NCBI GenBank assembly: GCA_024699575.1 | Contig: JAILPF010000097.1 | Span: 1-7,005, forward strand | Direction of reading: 5' to 3' | DNA length: 7,005 nt | Source: Acetatifactor sp. | GTDB taxonomy: Bacteria > Bacillota > Clostridia > Lachnospirales > Lachnospiraceae | The notes under the pieces: model-generated | Database searches by the model: none | What the model was told of the DNA's origin: nothing | What the model saw: the letters and a program-made list of their open reading frames with translations, nothing else | Program-made: the position numbers and the translations under genes | Shown here: piece after piece, positions 1 through 5,385 of the stretch | How the letters are laid out: each line of letters begins with the position of its first letter | How positions within the stretch are numbered: the stretch's first letter is position 1

Positions 1-53
1 TGTACCGACCCCCAAAAGTTAGACCAAAAATCTAACTTTTGGGGGTCGGTACA
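1..53. mobile_element. 53-bp perfect palindrome resembling two abutted IS3-family terminal repeats
   Basis: Bases 1-23 are the exact reverse complement of 31-53, leaving a 7-nt centre (CCAAAAA, 24-30). Each arm, read from the outside, starts TGTACCGACCCCC and continues AAAAGTTAGA. The TG...CA ends and the GACCCC-AAAAGTTAGA pattern resemble the terminal inverted repeats of the IS150 group of the IS3 family, from memory of that family. The outer tips face outward, so this is not the junction of an excised IS circle, where the tips face each other. It fits a minimal non-autonomous element, that is an IS reduced to its two ends. The left flank lies at the window edge, so a target duplication cannot be tested. 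It would form a strong hairpin in RNA from either strand, but no T-tract follows on the plus strand, so a simple intrinsic terminator is less likely. Confidence 0.6.
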
Positions 54-132
54 CGATTGGTCCCTTTATTTTTTACAATATTTTAGTATAACTAAATTAT
101 TTAAATATATACCACAATTTTTATTGACTATC

Positions 133-138
133 TATAAT
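133..138 (+). promoter_or_regulatory. Possible -10 box for the XRE regulator
   Basis: TATAAT at 133-138 is a perfect -10 hexamer in the AT-rich leader, 78 nt before the start codon. The only -35 at normal distance is poor (ACCACA, 111-116, 16-nt spacer). The better-looking TTGACT at 124-129 is too close to pair with it. In DNA this AT-rich a chance match is quite possible. Confidence 0.3.
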
Positions 139-153
139 AATGTTTTCCTATTT

Positions 154-190
154 CTAAAATTGGCTAAAATATTCTTTAGCATTACTAAAG
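154..190. promoter_or_regulatory. Phased CTAAA-type motifs upstream of xre, candidate operator
   Basis: CTAAAAT occurs at 154-160 and 164-170. CTTTAG (174-179) and CTAAAG (185-190) then form a perfect 6-bp inverted repeat around a 5-nt centre. The four motif starts lie 10, 10 and 11 bp apart, about one helical turn. They sit just upstream of the ribosome binding site AAAGGAG (201-207). XRE-family regulators often bind short inverted repeats in their own leader, so autoregulation is a reasonable inference. The sequence shows only the pattern. Confidence 0.35.
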
Positions 191-215
191 CCAAACTTGG
201 AAAGGAGACTGATTT

Positions 216-578
216 ATGACAGTCGGACAGCGAATCGTACAGCTACGCCATGAAAAAGGGATCTATCAGAAAGAACTCGCTGATTATCTACAGGTTTCCA
301 TCGGCACAGTCTCCAACTATGAAAATGGCAGGCACTATCCTGACCCGGCAACCTTATGCAAGCTTGCTGAGTATTTCGGTGTTACCTGCGATTACTTACT
401 CGGTCGAACCACTTTTCGATTCAACCCGGAAATATTATATCAGTCCTTCACAAAAGATTTTACTACTTCCGACTTTGTAAATACTGTTCTTGAGTTGTCT
501 CCACGCAATCGTGGGGCCCTTGTGGACTACGTCAGTCTTCTTAAGCTGAGAAACATGGAGAACAACTCAAACCAATAA
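216..578 (+). CDS. XRE-family helix-turn-helix transcriptional regulator
   Basis: A 120-aa protein whose first 65 residues are a Cro/C1-type (HTH_3) DNA-binding domain. The helix-turn-helix lies at about residues 17-37, with the typical Q-K-E-L-A-D-Y-L then S-I-G-T-V-S-N-Y-E-N-G-R pattern, followed by the Y-P-D-P-ATLCKLAEYFGV stretch and the DYLLGR motif that ends this domain. Residues 66-120 are a short C-terminal region without a recognised ligand or peptidase domain, perhaps for dimerisation. The ATG is set by AAAGGAG at 201-207, 8 nt upstream. It is probably a cytoplasmic repressor of itself or of a neighbour, but no target can be named. It stands alone, converges on pyrF with a 9-nt gap, and lies next to an IS-like palindrome, so it may be an accessory insertion. 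No toxin partner is visible in the window. Confidence 0.9.
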   Translation: MTVGQRIVQLRHEKGIYQKELADYLQVSIGTVSNYENGRHYPDPATLCKLAEYFGVTCDYLLGRTTFRFNPEILYQSFTKDFTTSDFVNTVLELSPRNRGALVDYVSLLKLRNMENNSNQ

Positions 579-587
579 GTTCTATTA

Positions 588-1511
588 TTATTTTCCAAGC
601 GCCTGCGCAATGTCTTCTCTCATATCGATCACTGCAGCTCTGGAAGCATCTGCATAACCCTGCTCTCCAAAGCTAGCATATTTCTCCTGCTGGTATGCAG
701 CGATAATTCCTCTGGAAGAATTGATAATTGCTCCAAGCCCGTCTTCATTAAAGAAGTGAACCAAATCTGCACCTTTACCGCCTTGTGCACCATATCCGGG
801 CACAAGAATAAATGTCTTTGGCATAATCTTGCGAAGAACTTTACCCTGTTCAGGATAGGTTGCTCCCACAACCGCACCGACATAACTGTAACTGTCTCCC
901 ATACATTCTGCACCCCAGGAAGCCACCTGCTCTCCGACAATCTCATAGAGCGGTCTGCCATCAACCAGTCTATCCTGGAATTCACCACTGCTCGGATTGG
1001 AAGTTTTTACCAGAACAAAAATACCTTTCTTTTCTTCCTTGCAAACCTTGATAAACGGATTGATGCCATCCGATCCAAGATAGGGATTCACTGTAGCAAA
1101 GTCCTCATTCAATCCATAGAATGCGTTAGAACCAACCGAAACCTTTCCCAGATGTCCAACTGCGTATGCTTCGGAGGTAGAGCCGATATCACCCCTTTTG
1201 ACATCGCCGATAACCACAAGTCCCTTTTCTTTACAGTAGTCAACTGTCTTCTTGAAGGCAACCAGTCCGGGAATCCCAAACTGCTCATACATAGCAATCT
1301 GCGGTTTCACAGCGGGAACCAAATCATAGATTGCATCCACAATCCCCTTATTGTACTGCCAGATTGCCTCTGCTGCACCCTCAAGAGTCTCACCAAACTC
1401 TGCGAATGCGGCTTTTTTAATATGTTCCGGAACATATTTGAGCATCGGGTCAAGTCCCACAACAATCGGTGCATTCGTCTTCTGAATCTTTTCAATCAAT
1501 CTGTTAATCAT
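588..1511 (-). CDS. pyrF: Orotidine 5'-phosphate decarboxylase, type 2 (PyrF)
   Basis: Catalyses the last step of de novo UMP synthesis, decarboxylating orotidine monophosphate to UMP in the cytoplasm. From the ATG at 1511 the protein has 307 aa, normal for the longer type 2 subfamily (the E. coli and Bacillus enzymes are about 240 aa). Signatures in order are VVGLDPML (17-24), VKPQIAMYEQFG (68-79), the catalytic GDVKRGDIG (102-110, with D103, K105 and D108), VPGYGAQGG (237-245) and INSSRGII (263-270). The frame stays open to a TTG at 1523, but that codon overlaps the ribosome binding site GGAG (1518-1521), so the ATG 6 nt beyond it is the better start. It is the last gene of the mscL-TPR-pyrF cluster, 28 nt after the TPR gene, and probably cotranscribed. 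No terminator is visible after its stop. Other pyr genes are not in the window. Confidence 0.95.
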   Translation of the reverse strand: MINRLIEKIQKTNAPIVVGLDPMLKYVPEHIKKAAFAEFGETLEGAAEAIWQYNKGIVDAIYDLVPAVKPQIAMYEQFGIPGLVAFKKTVDYCKEKGLVVIGDVKRGDIGSTSEAYAVGHLGKVSVGSNAFYGLNEDFATVNPYLGSDGINPFIKVCKEEKKGIFVLVKTSNPSSGEFQDRLVDGRPLYEIVGEQVASWGAECMGDSYSYVGAVVGATYPEQGKVLRKIMPKTFILVPGYGAQGGKGADLVHFFNEDGLGAIINSSRGIIAAYQQEKYASFGEQGYADASRAAVIDMREDIAQALGK

Positions 1512-1517
1512 ATTTTT

Positions 1518-1521
1518 CTCC
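1518..1521 (-). promoter_or_regulatory. Ribosome binding site that fixes the pyrF start
   Basis: The minus strand reads TTTGGAGAAAAATATG here. GGAG sits 6 nt before the ATG at 1511, the usual distance. The alternative in-frame TTG (1523-1521) overlaps this site and has no separate site upstream. Confidence 0.8.
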
Positions 1522-1539
1522 AAACTTTCTCATATATTT

Positions 1540-2592
1540 TTATCTGGTAGACAAAAAAATCTGCTCGCGCTTTGCTTTTTCGTCATCCGGATAATTTTTT
1601 AAGTAATTGTCCATCAGGACCGCCGCCTTTTGATACTCCCCCAAATACTCATACACAACGATTTCGTTAAATGACAACGTCTGCATAATCTCGCAGTTCT
1701 CCACCTGCATCCCGTTCTGCAATGCAGTCAGTGCCTGCTCATAGTTACCCCTTGCCATCTCACATAAGCCCAATTGGTTATAGATTTCCGCACATTGCGG
1801 ATTCGTGGCAAGATAGTTATTATATACACTTGCGGCATAATTGTAATCACCGGTCGCCTCATATGCTTTGCCCAGATATAAGTAGCTTTCTGCTCCACCC
1901 TTTTCTCTTGCATCCTCCAATGCAAGATATGCCTTCTGATACTCTCCCAGATAGTAGTAAATACGCCCCTTATCATAGGAATTCATCTTGCTTTCTCCGG
2001 TAGTCAATGCGTCCTGCAGGTATTCCTGCCCTGCCTCCTTATATCCGCTGTCGGCAAGCACCTGATAGATTTCTACCAACCGGTCATAATTAGCTGGCTC
2101 GAGCAGACGAAGCTTATCAAAATCCTGCTTGGCATCTTCGTAATCATCCAGAGCAAGAAGAACACTTCCCCTTAAGAATAAGGCATCCTTCTCCTCCGGC
2201 CTGAGAGCAAGAATCGCATCATAAATGTCCTTGGCTTCTTTCGGGCATTCACTTTTGATATAGGCAGCTGCCATATAATAATTGACATCGAAATCCATTT
2301 CCTGTATCAGGCCATCACTTTTCGCCAGGGAAGACTGAAAGGAAAGGATTGCCTGTTCATAATCCGTCAGACCCATATAGGCAATCCCTCTGCCTCTTTC
2401 AATAAGTCTTTCATTTTCCGAACGTGCCGCCGCTTCCTCAAAGGCTTCCAAAGCACCTTGATAATCCAGCTGTTTAATTAACTGCATTCCATCATTTATC
2501 TTTTCATTATCGCTTCCGCAACCGGTCAGGGTCATTGCCACTGCCATGCATAGAAGCCTATGTGCTTTTTTCTTCCCCTTTGGTCTCAACAT
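1540..2592 (-). CDS. Tetratricopeptide-repeat lipoprotein
   Basis: A 350-aa predicted lipoprotein. The N-terminus has a basic stretch (residues 3-12, RPKGKKKAHR), a short hydrophobic core and a lipobox L-T-G-C at 22-25, so C25 should be lipidated and the mature protein held on the outer face of the membrane. The rest is helical repeats with the TPR spacing of about 34 residues. Recognisable units include LDYQGALEAFEEA, TDYEQAILSFQSSL, DDYEDAKQDFDKL, GEYQKAYLALEDA, GDYNYAASVYNNYL, GNYEQALTALQNG and GEYQKAAVLMDNYL, giving roughly eight or nine repeats. TPRs scaffold protein contacts; no catalytic domain is present, so the partner is unknown. The ATG at 2592 follows AGGAAAGG (2604-2611) at 11 nt, slightly long. 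It lies 57 nt after mscL and 28 nt before pyrF on the same strand, so cotranscription is likely. The exact function is not recognised. Confidence 0.88.
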   Translation of the reverse strand: MLRPKGKKKAHRLLCMAVAMTLTGCGSDNEKINDGMQLIKQLDYQGALEAFEEAAARSENERLIERGRGIAYMGLTDYEQAILSFQSSLAKSDGLIQEMDFDVNYYMAAAYIKSECPKEAKDIYDAILALRPEEKDALFLRGSVLLALDDYEDAKQDFDKLRLLEPANYDRLVEIYQVLADSGYKEAGQEYLQDALTTGESKMNSYDKGRIYYYLGEYQKAYLALEDAREKGGAESYLYLGKAYEATGDYNYAASVYNNYLATNPQCAEIYNQLGLCEMARGNYEQALTALQNGMQVENCEIMQTLSFNEIVVYEYLGEYQKAAVLMDNYLKNYPDDEKAKREQIFLSTR

Positions 2593-2594
2593 CC

Positions 2595-2604
2595 GTACAT
2601 GTAC
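2595..2604. other. 10-bp palindrome between ribosome binding site and start of the TPR gene
   Basis: GTACATGTAC is self-complementary and fills most of the 11 nt between AGGAAAGG and the ATG at 2592. It has no loop, so it would not fold well in RNA. It may only stretch the spacing or be chance. Confidence 0.25.
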
Positions 2605-2649
2605 CTTTCCTGCTTCTTTCAGTCTGCTTCTGTGGTAATCATGTCCAAA

Positions 2650-3090
2650 TTATTCAGAAAGCTGAGATGTACAATGAGGGCATCTGGTTGCCTCGATGGC
2701 AATCTCACTTCTGCAGTAAGGACACATTTTCACTGTTGGAGCTGCTTCCTCCTGTTCCTCTTCCTTACGTTTCACTTTGTTACCAAGACTGTTGATTCCC
2801 TTTACAAGACAGAAAATTACAAGTGCGGTAATCAGGAAATTAATTACAGCTGTAATAAAGTTACCATACATTAAGACAGGAGCGTTTTCGCCGGAACCAA
2901 GCTTCACTGTCAGATTGCTGAAATCTGTTCCACCAAAAATTGCCAGGATTGGCGAAAGAAGATCTTCATTCAAAGAAGTCACAATAGCGGTAAAAGCCCC
3001 GCCGACAATAACGCCGACTGCCATATCCATCACATTACCACGCATAATAAACTGTTTAAATTCGTTGATAAACCCCTTACTCTTACTCAT
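2650..3090 (-). CDS. mscL: Large-conductance mechanosensitive channel MscL with C-terminal zinc ribbon
   Basis: A membrane channel that opens under high membrane tension and releases solutes during hypo-osmotic shock, acting as a homo-oligomer. From the ATG at 3090 it has 146 aa. The N-terminal amphipathic helix and first transmembrane segment (about 3-45) show the family pattern [20 protein letters not shown] and then [17 protein letters not shown] periplasmic-type loop follows (about 50-72), then the second membrane segment (73-98), then a charged linker [13 protein letters not shown] (105-117). The last 25 residues contain C123-P-Y-C126 and C137-P-H-C140, a zinc-ribbon knuckle pair absent from classical E. 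coli MscL. Such tails occur in some Firmicute MscLs, from family memory. The frame extends to a GTG at 3108, but that GTG overlaps the ribosome binding site GGAGGAG (3100-3106), so the ATG is preferred. It heads the mscL-TPR-pyrF cluster. Confidence 0.95.
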   Translation of the reverse strand: MSKSKGFINEFKQFIMRGNVMDMAVGVIVGGAFTAIVTSLNEDLLSPILAIFGGTDFSNLTVKLGSGENAPVLMYGNFITAVINFLITALVIFCLVKGINSLGNKVKRKEEEQEEAAPTVKMCPYCRSEIAIEATRCPHCTSQLSE

Positions 3091-3099
3091 TTCCTCATT

Positions 3100-3106
3100 C
3101 TCCTCC
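3100..3106 (-). promoter_or_regulatory. Ribosome binding site that fixes the mscL start
   Basis: On the minus strand GGAGGAG ends 9 nt before the ATG at 3090. The upstream in-frame GTG (3108) overlaps it and has no ribosome binding site of its own, and the AAATTTTAAC before it is not SD-like. Confidence 0.8.
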
Positions 3107-3146
3107 ACGTTAAAATTTGCCGGCTTTTGTCCTTTGTGCCAACAAA

Positions 3147-3178
3147 TTTATAGTATCACAAGTTAAACCCTGTCGCAA
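3147..3178 (-). promoter_or_regulatory. Probable promoter of the mscL-TPR-pyrF cluster
   Basis: Two overlapping sigma-A-like readings exist on the minus strand. One is TTGCGA (3178-3173) with a 17-nt spacer to TACTAT (3155-3150). The other is GCGACA (3176-3171) with an 18-nt spacer to TATAAA (3152-3147). Neither is perfect, but both place transcription start near 3140, giving a leader of about 50 nt before mscL. It is back to back with the holA promoter. Confidence 0.5.
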
Positions 3179-3182
3179 GTTC

Positions 3183-3211
3183 TTGTAGCTTTTTTCAAAA
3201 GAGGGTATAAT
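3183..3211 (+). promoter_or_regulatory. Probable holA promoter
   Basis: A perfect -10 TATAAT (3206-3211) is preceded at 17 nt by TTGTAG (3183-3188), a weak -35. Transcription would start near 3218, giving a leader of about 34 nt. The -35 region lies only about 5 bp from that of the divergent mscL promoter, so the two may compete for RNA polymerase. Confidence 0.6.
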
Positions 3212-3251
3212 GCATACTGTAAACGACAAACAGGTGTAAAGGATTCTGATT

Positions 3252-4226
3252 ATGCAGCGAATCAACGAAGATATCAAGTCAGGGGATTTCAAACATATTT
3301 ATCTTCTCTACGGGGAAGAACATTACCTGAAAAGACAATATACCGACAAGTTAAAATCCGCCCTGTGTTCTGAGGGCGACCAGATGAATACTCACTTTTT
3401 CACAGGCAAAGACATCTCTGTAGGCGAGATTATCGACCTTGCGGAAACTCTGCCGTTTCTCGCAGATAGACGTGTGATTTTCATCAGCGACAGCGGACTC
3501 TTTAAATCCGGTGGAGAACGGATGGCAGAATACCTGTCCGACCCAAACGAAACCAGTTTCTTTGTTTTTACAGAAAGTGAAATAGATAAACGGAGTAAAT
3601 TGTACAAGACCGTCCAATCCAAGGGATGTGCCGTTGAATTTGGAGCTCAGGATGAGTCTACCTTGAAACGCTGGGTTGCAGGTATTTTAAAAAGGGAAAA
3701 CAAGCGGATTACAGAAAGTACAGTCCAACTATTCTTAACCAAAACCGGAACCGACATGGAAAACATTCACACAGAGTTGGAGAAACTAATCTGTTATTGC
3801 ATGGACAGAGACGTGGTTACCGACGAGGATGTAAATACCATCTGCACCAACAGAATCAGCAATCACATTTTCGATATGACCGAGGCAATCGCAAAAGGTG
3901 AGACCAAAAAAGCTTTAGATTTATATTATGATTTACTGGCTTTAAAGGAGCCTCCCCTGCGAATTCTGTTTTTGATTTCCAGACAATACAACATGCTTCT
4001 GCAGGTAAAAGCCATGAAATCAAAGGGGTTTGATAACAAAGCAATCGGTCAGGCAGTGGGACTCCCACCTTTCGTAGTAGGCAAGTACATTTCTCAGGCA
4101 GACCGTTTTAAAACATCTGAATTGAAACAATCCGTCACCGCATGTGTGGATGCGGAAGAGGCTGTTAAAACAGGCAGAATGAATGATCTGATGAGTGTGG
4201 AACTGTTAATTATGTCCGGGAAATAG
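3252..4226 (+). CDS. holA: DNA polymerase III subunit delta (HolA)
   Basis: The clamp-loader subunit that opens the beta sliding clamp during chromosome replication. At 324 aa it is near the family's usual length. The N-terminal AAA+-like domain begins with IYLLYGEEHYL (16-26), where the degenerate P-loop is expected not to bind ATP in this subunit. LPFLADRRVIFI (67-78) and the DKRSKLYK sensor-like segment (112-119) follow. The C-terminal collar region carries IFDMTEAIAKGE (206-217), EPPLRILFLISRQYNMLL (233-250), a helix-turn-helix-like KAIGQAVGLPPFVVGKYI (263-280) and the typical ending TGRMNDLMSVELLI (307-320). The ATG is preceded by AAAGGA (3238-3243) at 8 nt and by a good promoter. In many Firmicutes holA follows comEC on the same strand and precedes rpsT. 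Here comEC is convergent and no rpsT follows. Confidence 0.95.
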   Translation: MQRINEDIKSGDFKHIYLLYGEEHYLKRQYTDKLKSALCSEGDQMNTHFFTGKDISVGEIIDLAETLPFLADRRVIFISDSGLFKSGGERMAEYLSDPNETSFFVFTESEIDKRSKLYKTVQSKGCAVEFGAQDESTLKRWVAGILKRENKRITESTVQLFLTKTGTDMENIHTELEKLICYCMDRDVVTDEDVNTICTNRISNHIFDMTEAIAKGETKKALDLYYDLLALKEPPLRILFLISRQYNMLLQVKAMKSKGFDNKAIGQAVGLPPFVVGKYISQADRFKTSELKQSVTACVDAEEAVKTGRMNDLMSVELLIMSGK

Positions 4227-4257
4227 CTGATTTTGATTATCTTGTAGACGGCCGTTT

Positions 4258-4298
4258 CAATAATTTTAGTCTGTTAGACCTCACTTTATTGCCTTTTT
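4258..4298 (+). terminator. Weak terminator-like structure after holA
   Basis: It starts 31 nt after the holA stop. CAATAA (4258-4263) pairs with TTATTG (4286-4291), enclosing a second short stem GTCT-gtt-AGAC (4269-4279). CCTTTTT follows directly (4292-4298). The stems are short and AU-rich, so efficiency would be low. The layout (stem, then T-run) and position fit a terminator. It shares its 3' arm with the periodic array described for this gap. Confidence 0.35.
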
Positions 4299-4397
4299 CT
4301 ATCTTCAAGCCTTTAAAAATTGCCATTGTTCAATAAATTAACCGTTATAAACATGTTATTATTGCTCCTCATCCGTTACACTGCCTAATCAAAGGAC

Positions 4398-4441
4398 AAA
4401 AAGGCAATAATCCTACTGAGAATTCCTTGATTTATTGCTTT
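4398..4441 (-). terminator. Weak terminator-like structure after the nuclease-like gene
   Basis: Read on the minus strand, AAAGCAATAA(A)TC (from 4441 down to 4429) can pair with GATTATTGC(C)TTT (4412-4400) around a 16-nt loop. The T-run is at 4402-4398. It starts 41 nt past the stop of the 273-aa gene. The stem is mostly A-U with two bulges, so it is only a moderate candidate. Confidence 0.4.
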
Positions 4442-4481
4442 ACACCGGGTCTTTGCAACTAAACCCTCAGCTCTTCACATC

Positions 4482-5303
4482 CTAATACCCTAGCTCTTCT
4501 CTCAATCTTTGAATCATTTTTCTGATTGTCTTGGTATTTAAAGGGAACTTTCCTGTTTCAAACGTCCAAATCAGTGAATCAGGCTGATAATAATCTGCTG
4601 CCTCATAATTACGGATTTTAGCCCAAGCATTATTTCTGTACTCCATATCATCCATCATCCCAAAATGCTCCCAGTAGATTTCTCGCCTTTTCCTGATATT
4701 TAACAAGGTAAAATCCGGGTGAACAATTCCATTTTTCAGTTTTAAAGGCTTTTCATAATGAAATGGTATTTTCATTTCGTCAAGGATATCTGCAAGGATT
4801 ACTTCTGATTTTGATCTGACTCTTAACCCTTGTCTTGTAAAAAATTCAGGTATATTTTCTCGAAATGGCAAACTTTTATATTCTTGCTTTTTCCAATTGG
4901 CAAGATAATCTTCATCCGAGATATGAGGAATTGTGACCAATTCCCTTTTACCGGGGGACATCGTTTCTAATACTTGTTCATAAAGTTTCTCACATCCCAA
5001 GTCCTTGTATCTTGCCAGTACCTCCTTGGCCTCTTTCAAAGCTTTCATCAGTTGTTCATCATATTCAATTTGCGCAAGCGTTTCTGCCACCTCTATATGC
5101 TTCTTCCTAATATACTCACCATTTGTATCCGAGCCGCGCATCCTTTTATAATATTGATAGCCTCCTGCATGCTTGATAACATGCAGTCTTTCCCCTTCTT
5201 GTACAAGTTTTTTTCGTTCTTCCAATTCCGTCCAAACACTTTGCATGCTGTCTTCTAAAACTTTGATTTCACAGGATAACTCGTTTTCACTTAATAATTT
5301 CAC
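4482..5303 (-). CDS. Uncharacterised protein with PD-(D/E)XK-like nuclease signature
   Basis: A 273-aa soluble protein starting at GTG, supported by AAAGGA 8 nt upstream; the nearby out-of-frame ATG stops after three codons. Residues 1-120 are highly charged and probably helical or coiled-coil, with a GGYQYYKR patch (47-54). The C-terminal part (150-273) has RVRSKSEVILADIL (161-174), then VHPDF (194-198), then IYWEHFG (209-215), then a helix with WAKIRNY (227-233) and LIWTFET (244-250). E167, D197 and E212 in this order resemble the acidic core of PD-(D/E)XK nucleases. The expected lysine two residues after E212 is F214, so a migrated lysine such as K229, or loss of activity, must be considered. 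There is no signal peptide or membrane segment. It lies 82 nt downstream of comEC on the same strand, so cotranscription is possible; no clear promoter was found. Sampled stretches are more AT-rich than comEC. Its biological role is unknown. Confidence 0.8.
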   Translation of the reverse strand: MKLLSENELSCEIKVLEDSMQSVWTELEERKKLVQEGERLHVIKHAGGYQYYKRMRGSDTNGEYIRKKHIEVAETLAQIEYDEQLMKALKEAKEVLARYKDLGCEKLYEQVLETMSPGKRELVTIPHISDEDYLANWKKQEYKSLPFRENIPEFFTRQGLRVRSKSEVILADILDEMKIPFHYEKPLKLKNGIVHPDFTLLNIRKRREIYWEHFGMMDDMEYRNNAWAKIRNYEAADYYQPDSLIWTFETGKFPLNTKTIRKMIQRLREELGY

Positions 5304-5385
5304 GCTTTCATTCCTTTCTCATGTAAAAAAACATCCTCCATACCATAAGCGACGTCACCTAAAACCTATTGCTTTAGCCATGACT

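Larger units (their letters stand above)
4258..4478. repeat. Three diverged ~73-bp units with CAATAA...TTATTGC arms
   Basis: The holA-to-nuclease gap (4227-4481) contains no plausible gene but shows a period. CAATAA begins at 4258, 4331 and 4405. TTATTGC begins at 4286, 4359 and 4432, exactly 73 bp apart each time. Within each unit the arms are inverted repeats enclosing 21-22 nt, and 38-39 nt separate units. The enclosed and spacer sequences differ between units, though a GC followed shortly by AAA recurs 23-24 nt after each TTATTGC start. As one result, TTATTGCCTTTTT (4286-4298) is the exact reverse complement of 4398-4410. This may be a decayed tandem duplication or a conserved RNA or DNA structure. 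Similar units were not seen on either side. Confidence 0.5.

Noticed and set aside
1..53. Palindrome as an IS circle junction
   Set aside because: The IS-like tips point outward, not toward each other as in an abutted circle junction.
124..129. TTGACT as -35 box for xre
   Set aside because: TATAAT at 133-138 is too close, and nothing at 16-18 nt resembles a -10 box.
207..224. GACTG/CAGTC hairpin over the xre start codon
   Set aside because: The stem is 5 bp with an 8-nt loop, too weak to argue for translational control.
500..513. CCACG-caat-CGTGG hairpin inside xre
   Set aside because: It lies within coding sequence with no T-run, most likely a by-product of codon sequence.
756..1550. 264-codon open frame on the plus strand opposite pyrF
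   Set aside because: It lies antisense to the strongly supported pyrF. It has no convincing ribosome binding site and no recognisable domain, and its composition is that of a frame shadow.
2610..2631. 8-bp direct repeat CTGCTTCT (2610-2617 and 2624-2631) before the TPR gene
   Set aside because: It is short and purine/pyrimidine-rich, it overlaps the ribosome-binding region, and no structure follows from it.
4258..4478. Short regularly spaced units read as a CRISPR array
   Set aside because: Only the 6-7 bp arms are conserved. The roughly 22 nt between them differ in every unit, whereas CRISPR repeats are nearly identical, and no cas gene is present.
5304..5385. Tiny reading frames (about 12 codons) and a short ATGT/ACAT hairpin upstream of the nuclease-like gene
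   Set aside because: The frames are too short and lack conserved features. The 4-bp stem is not a credible terminator or attenuator.
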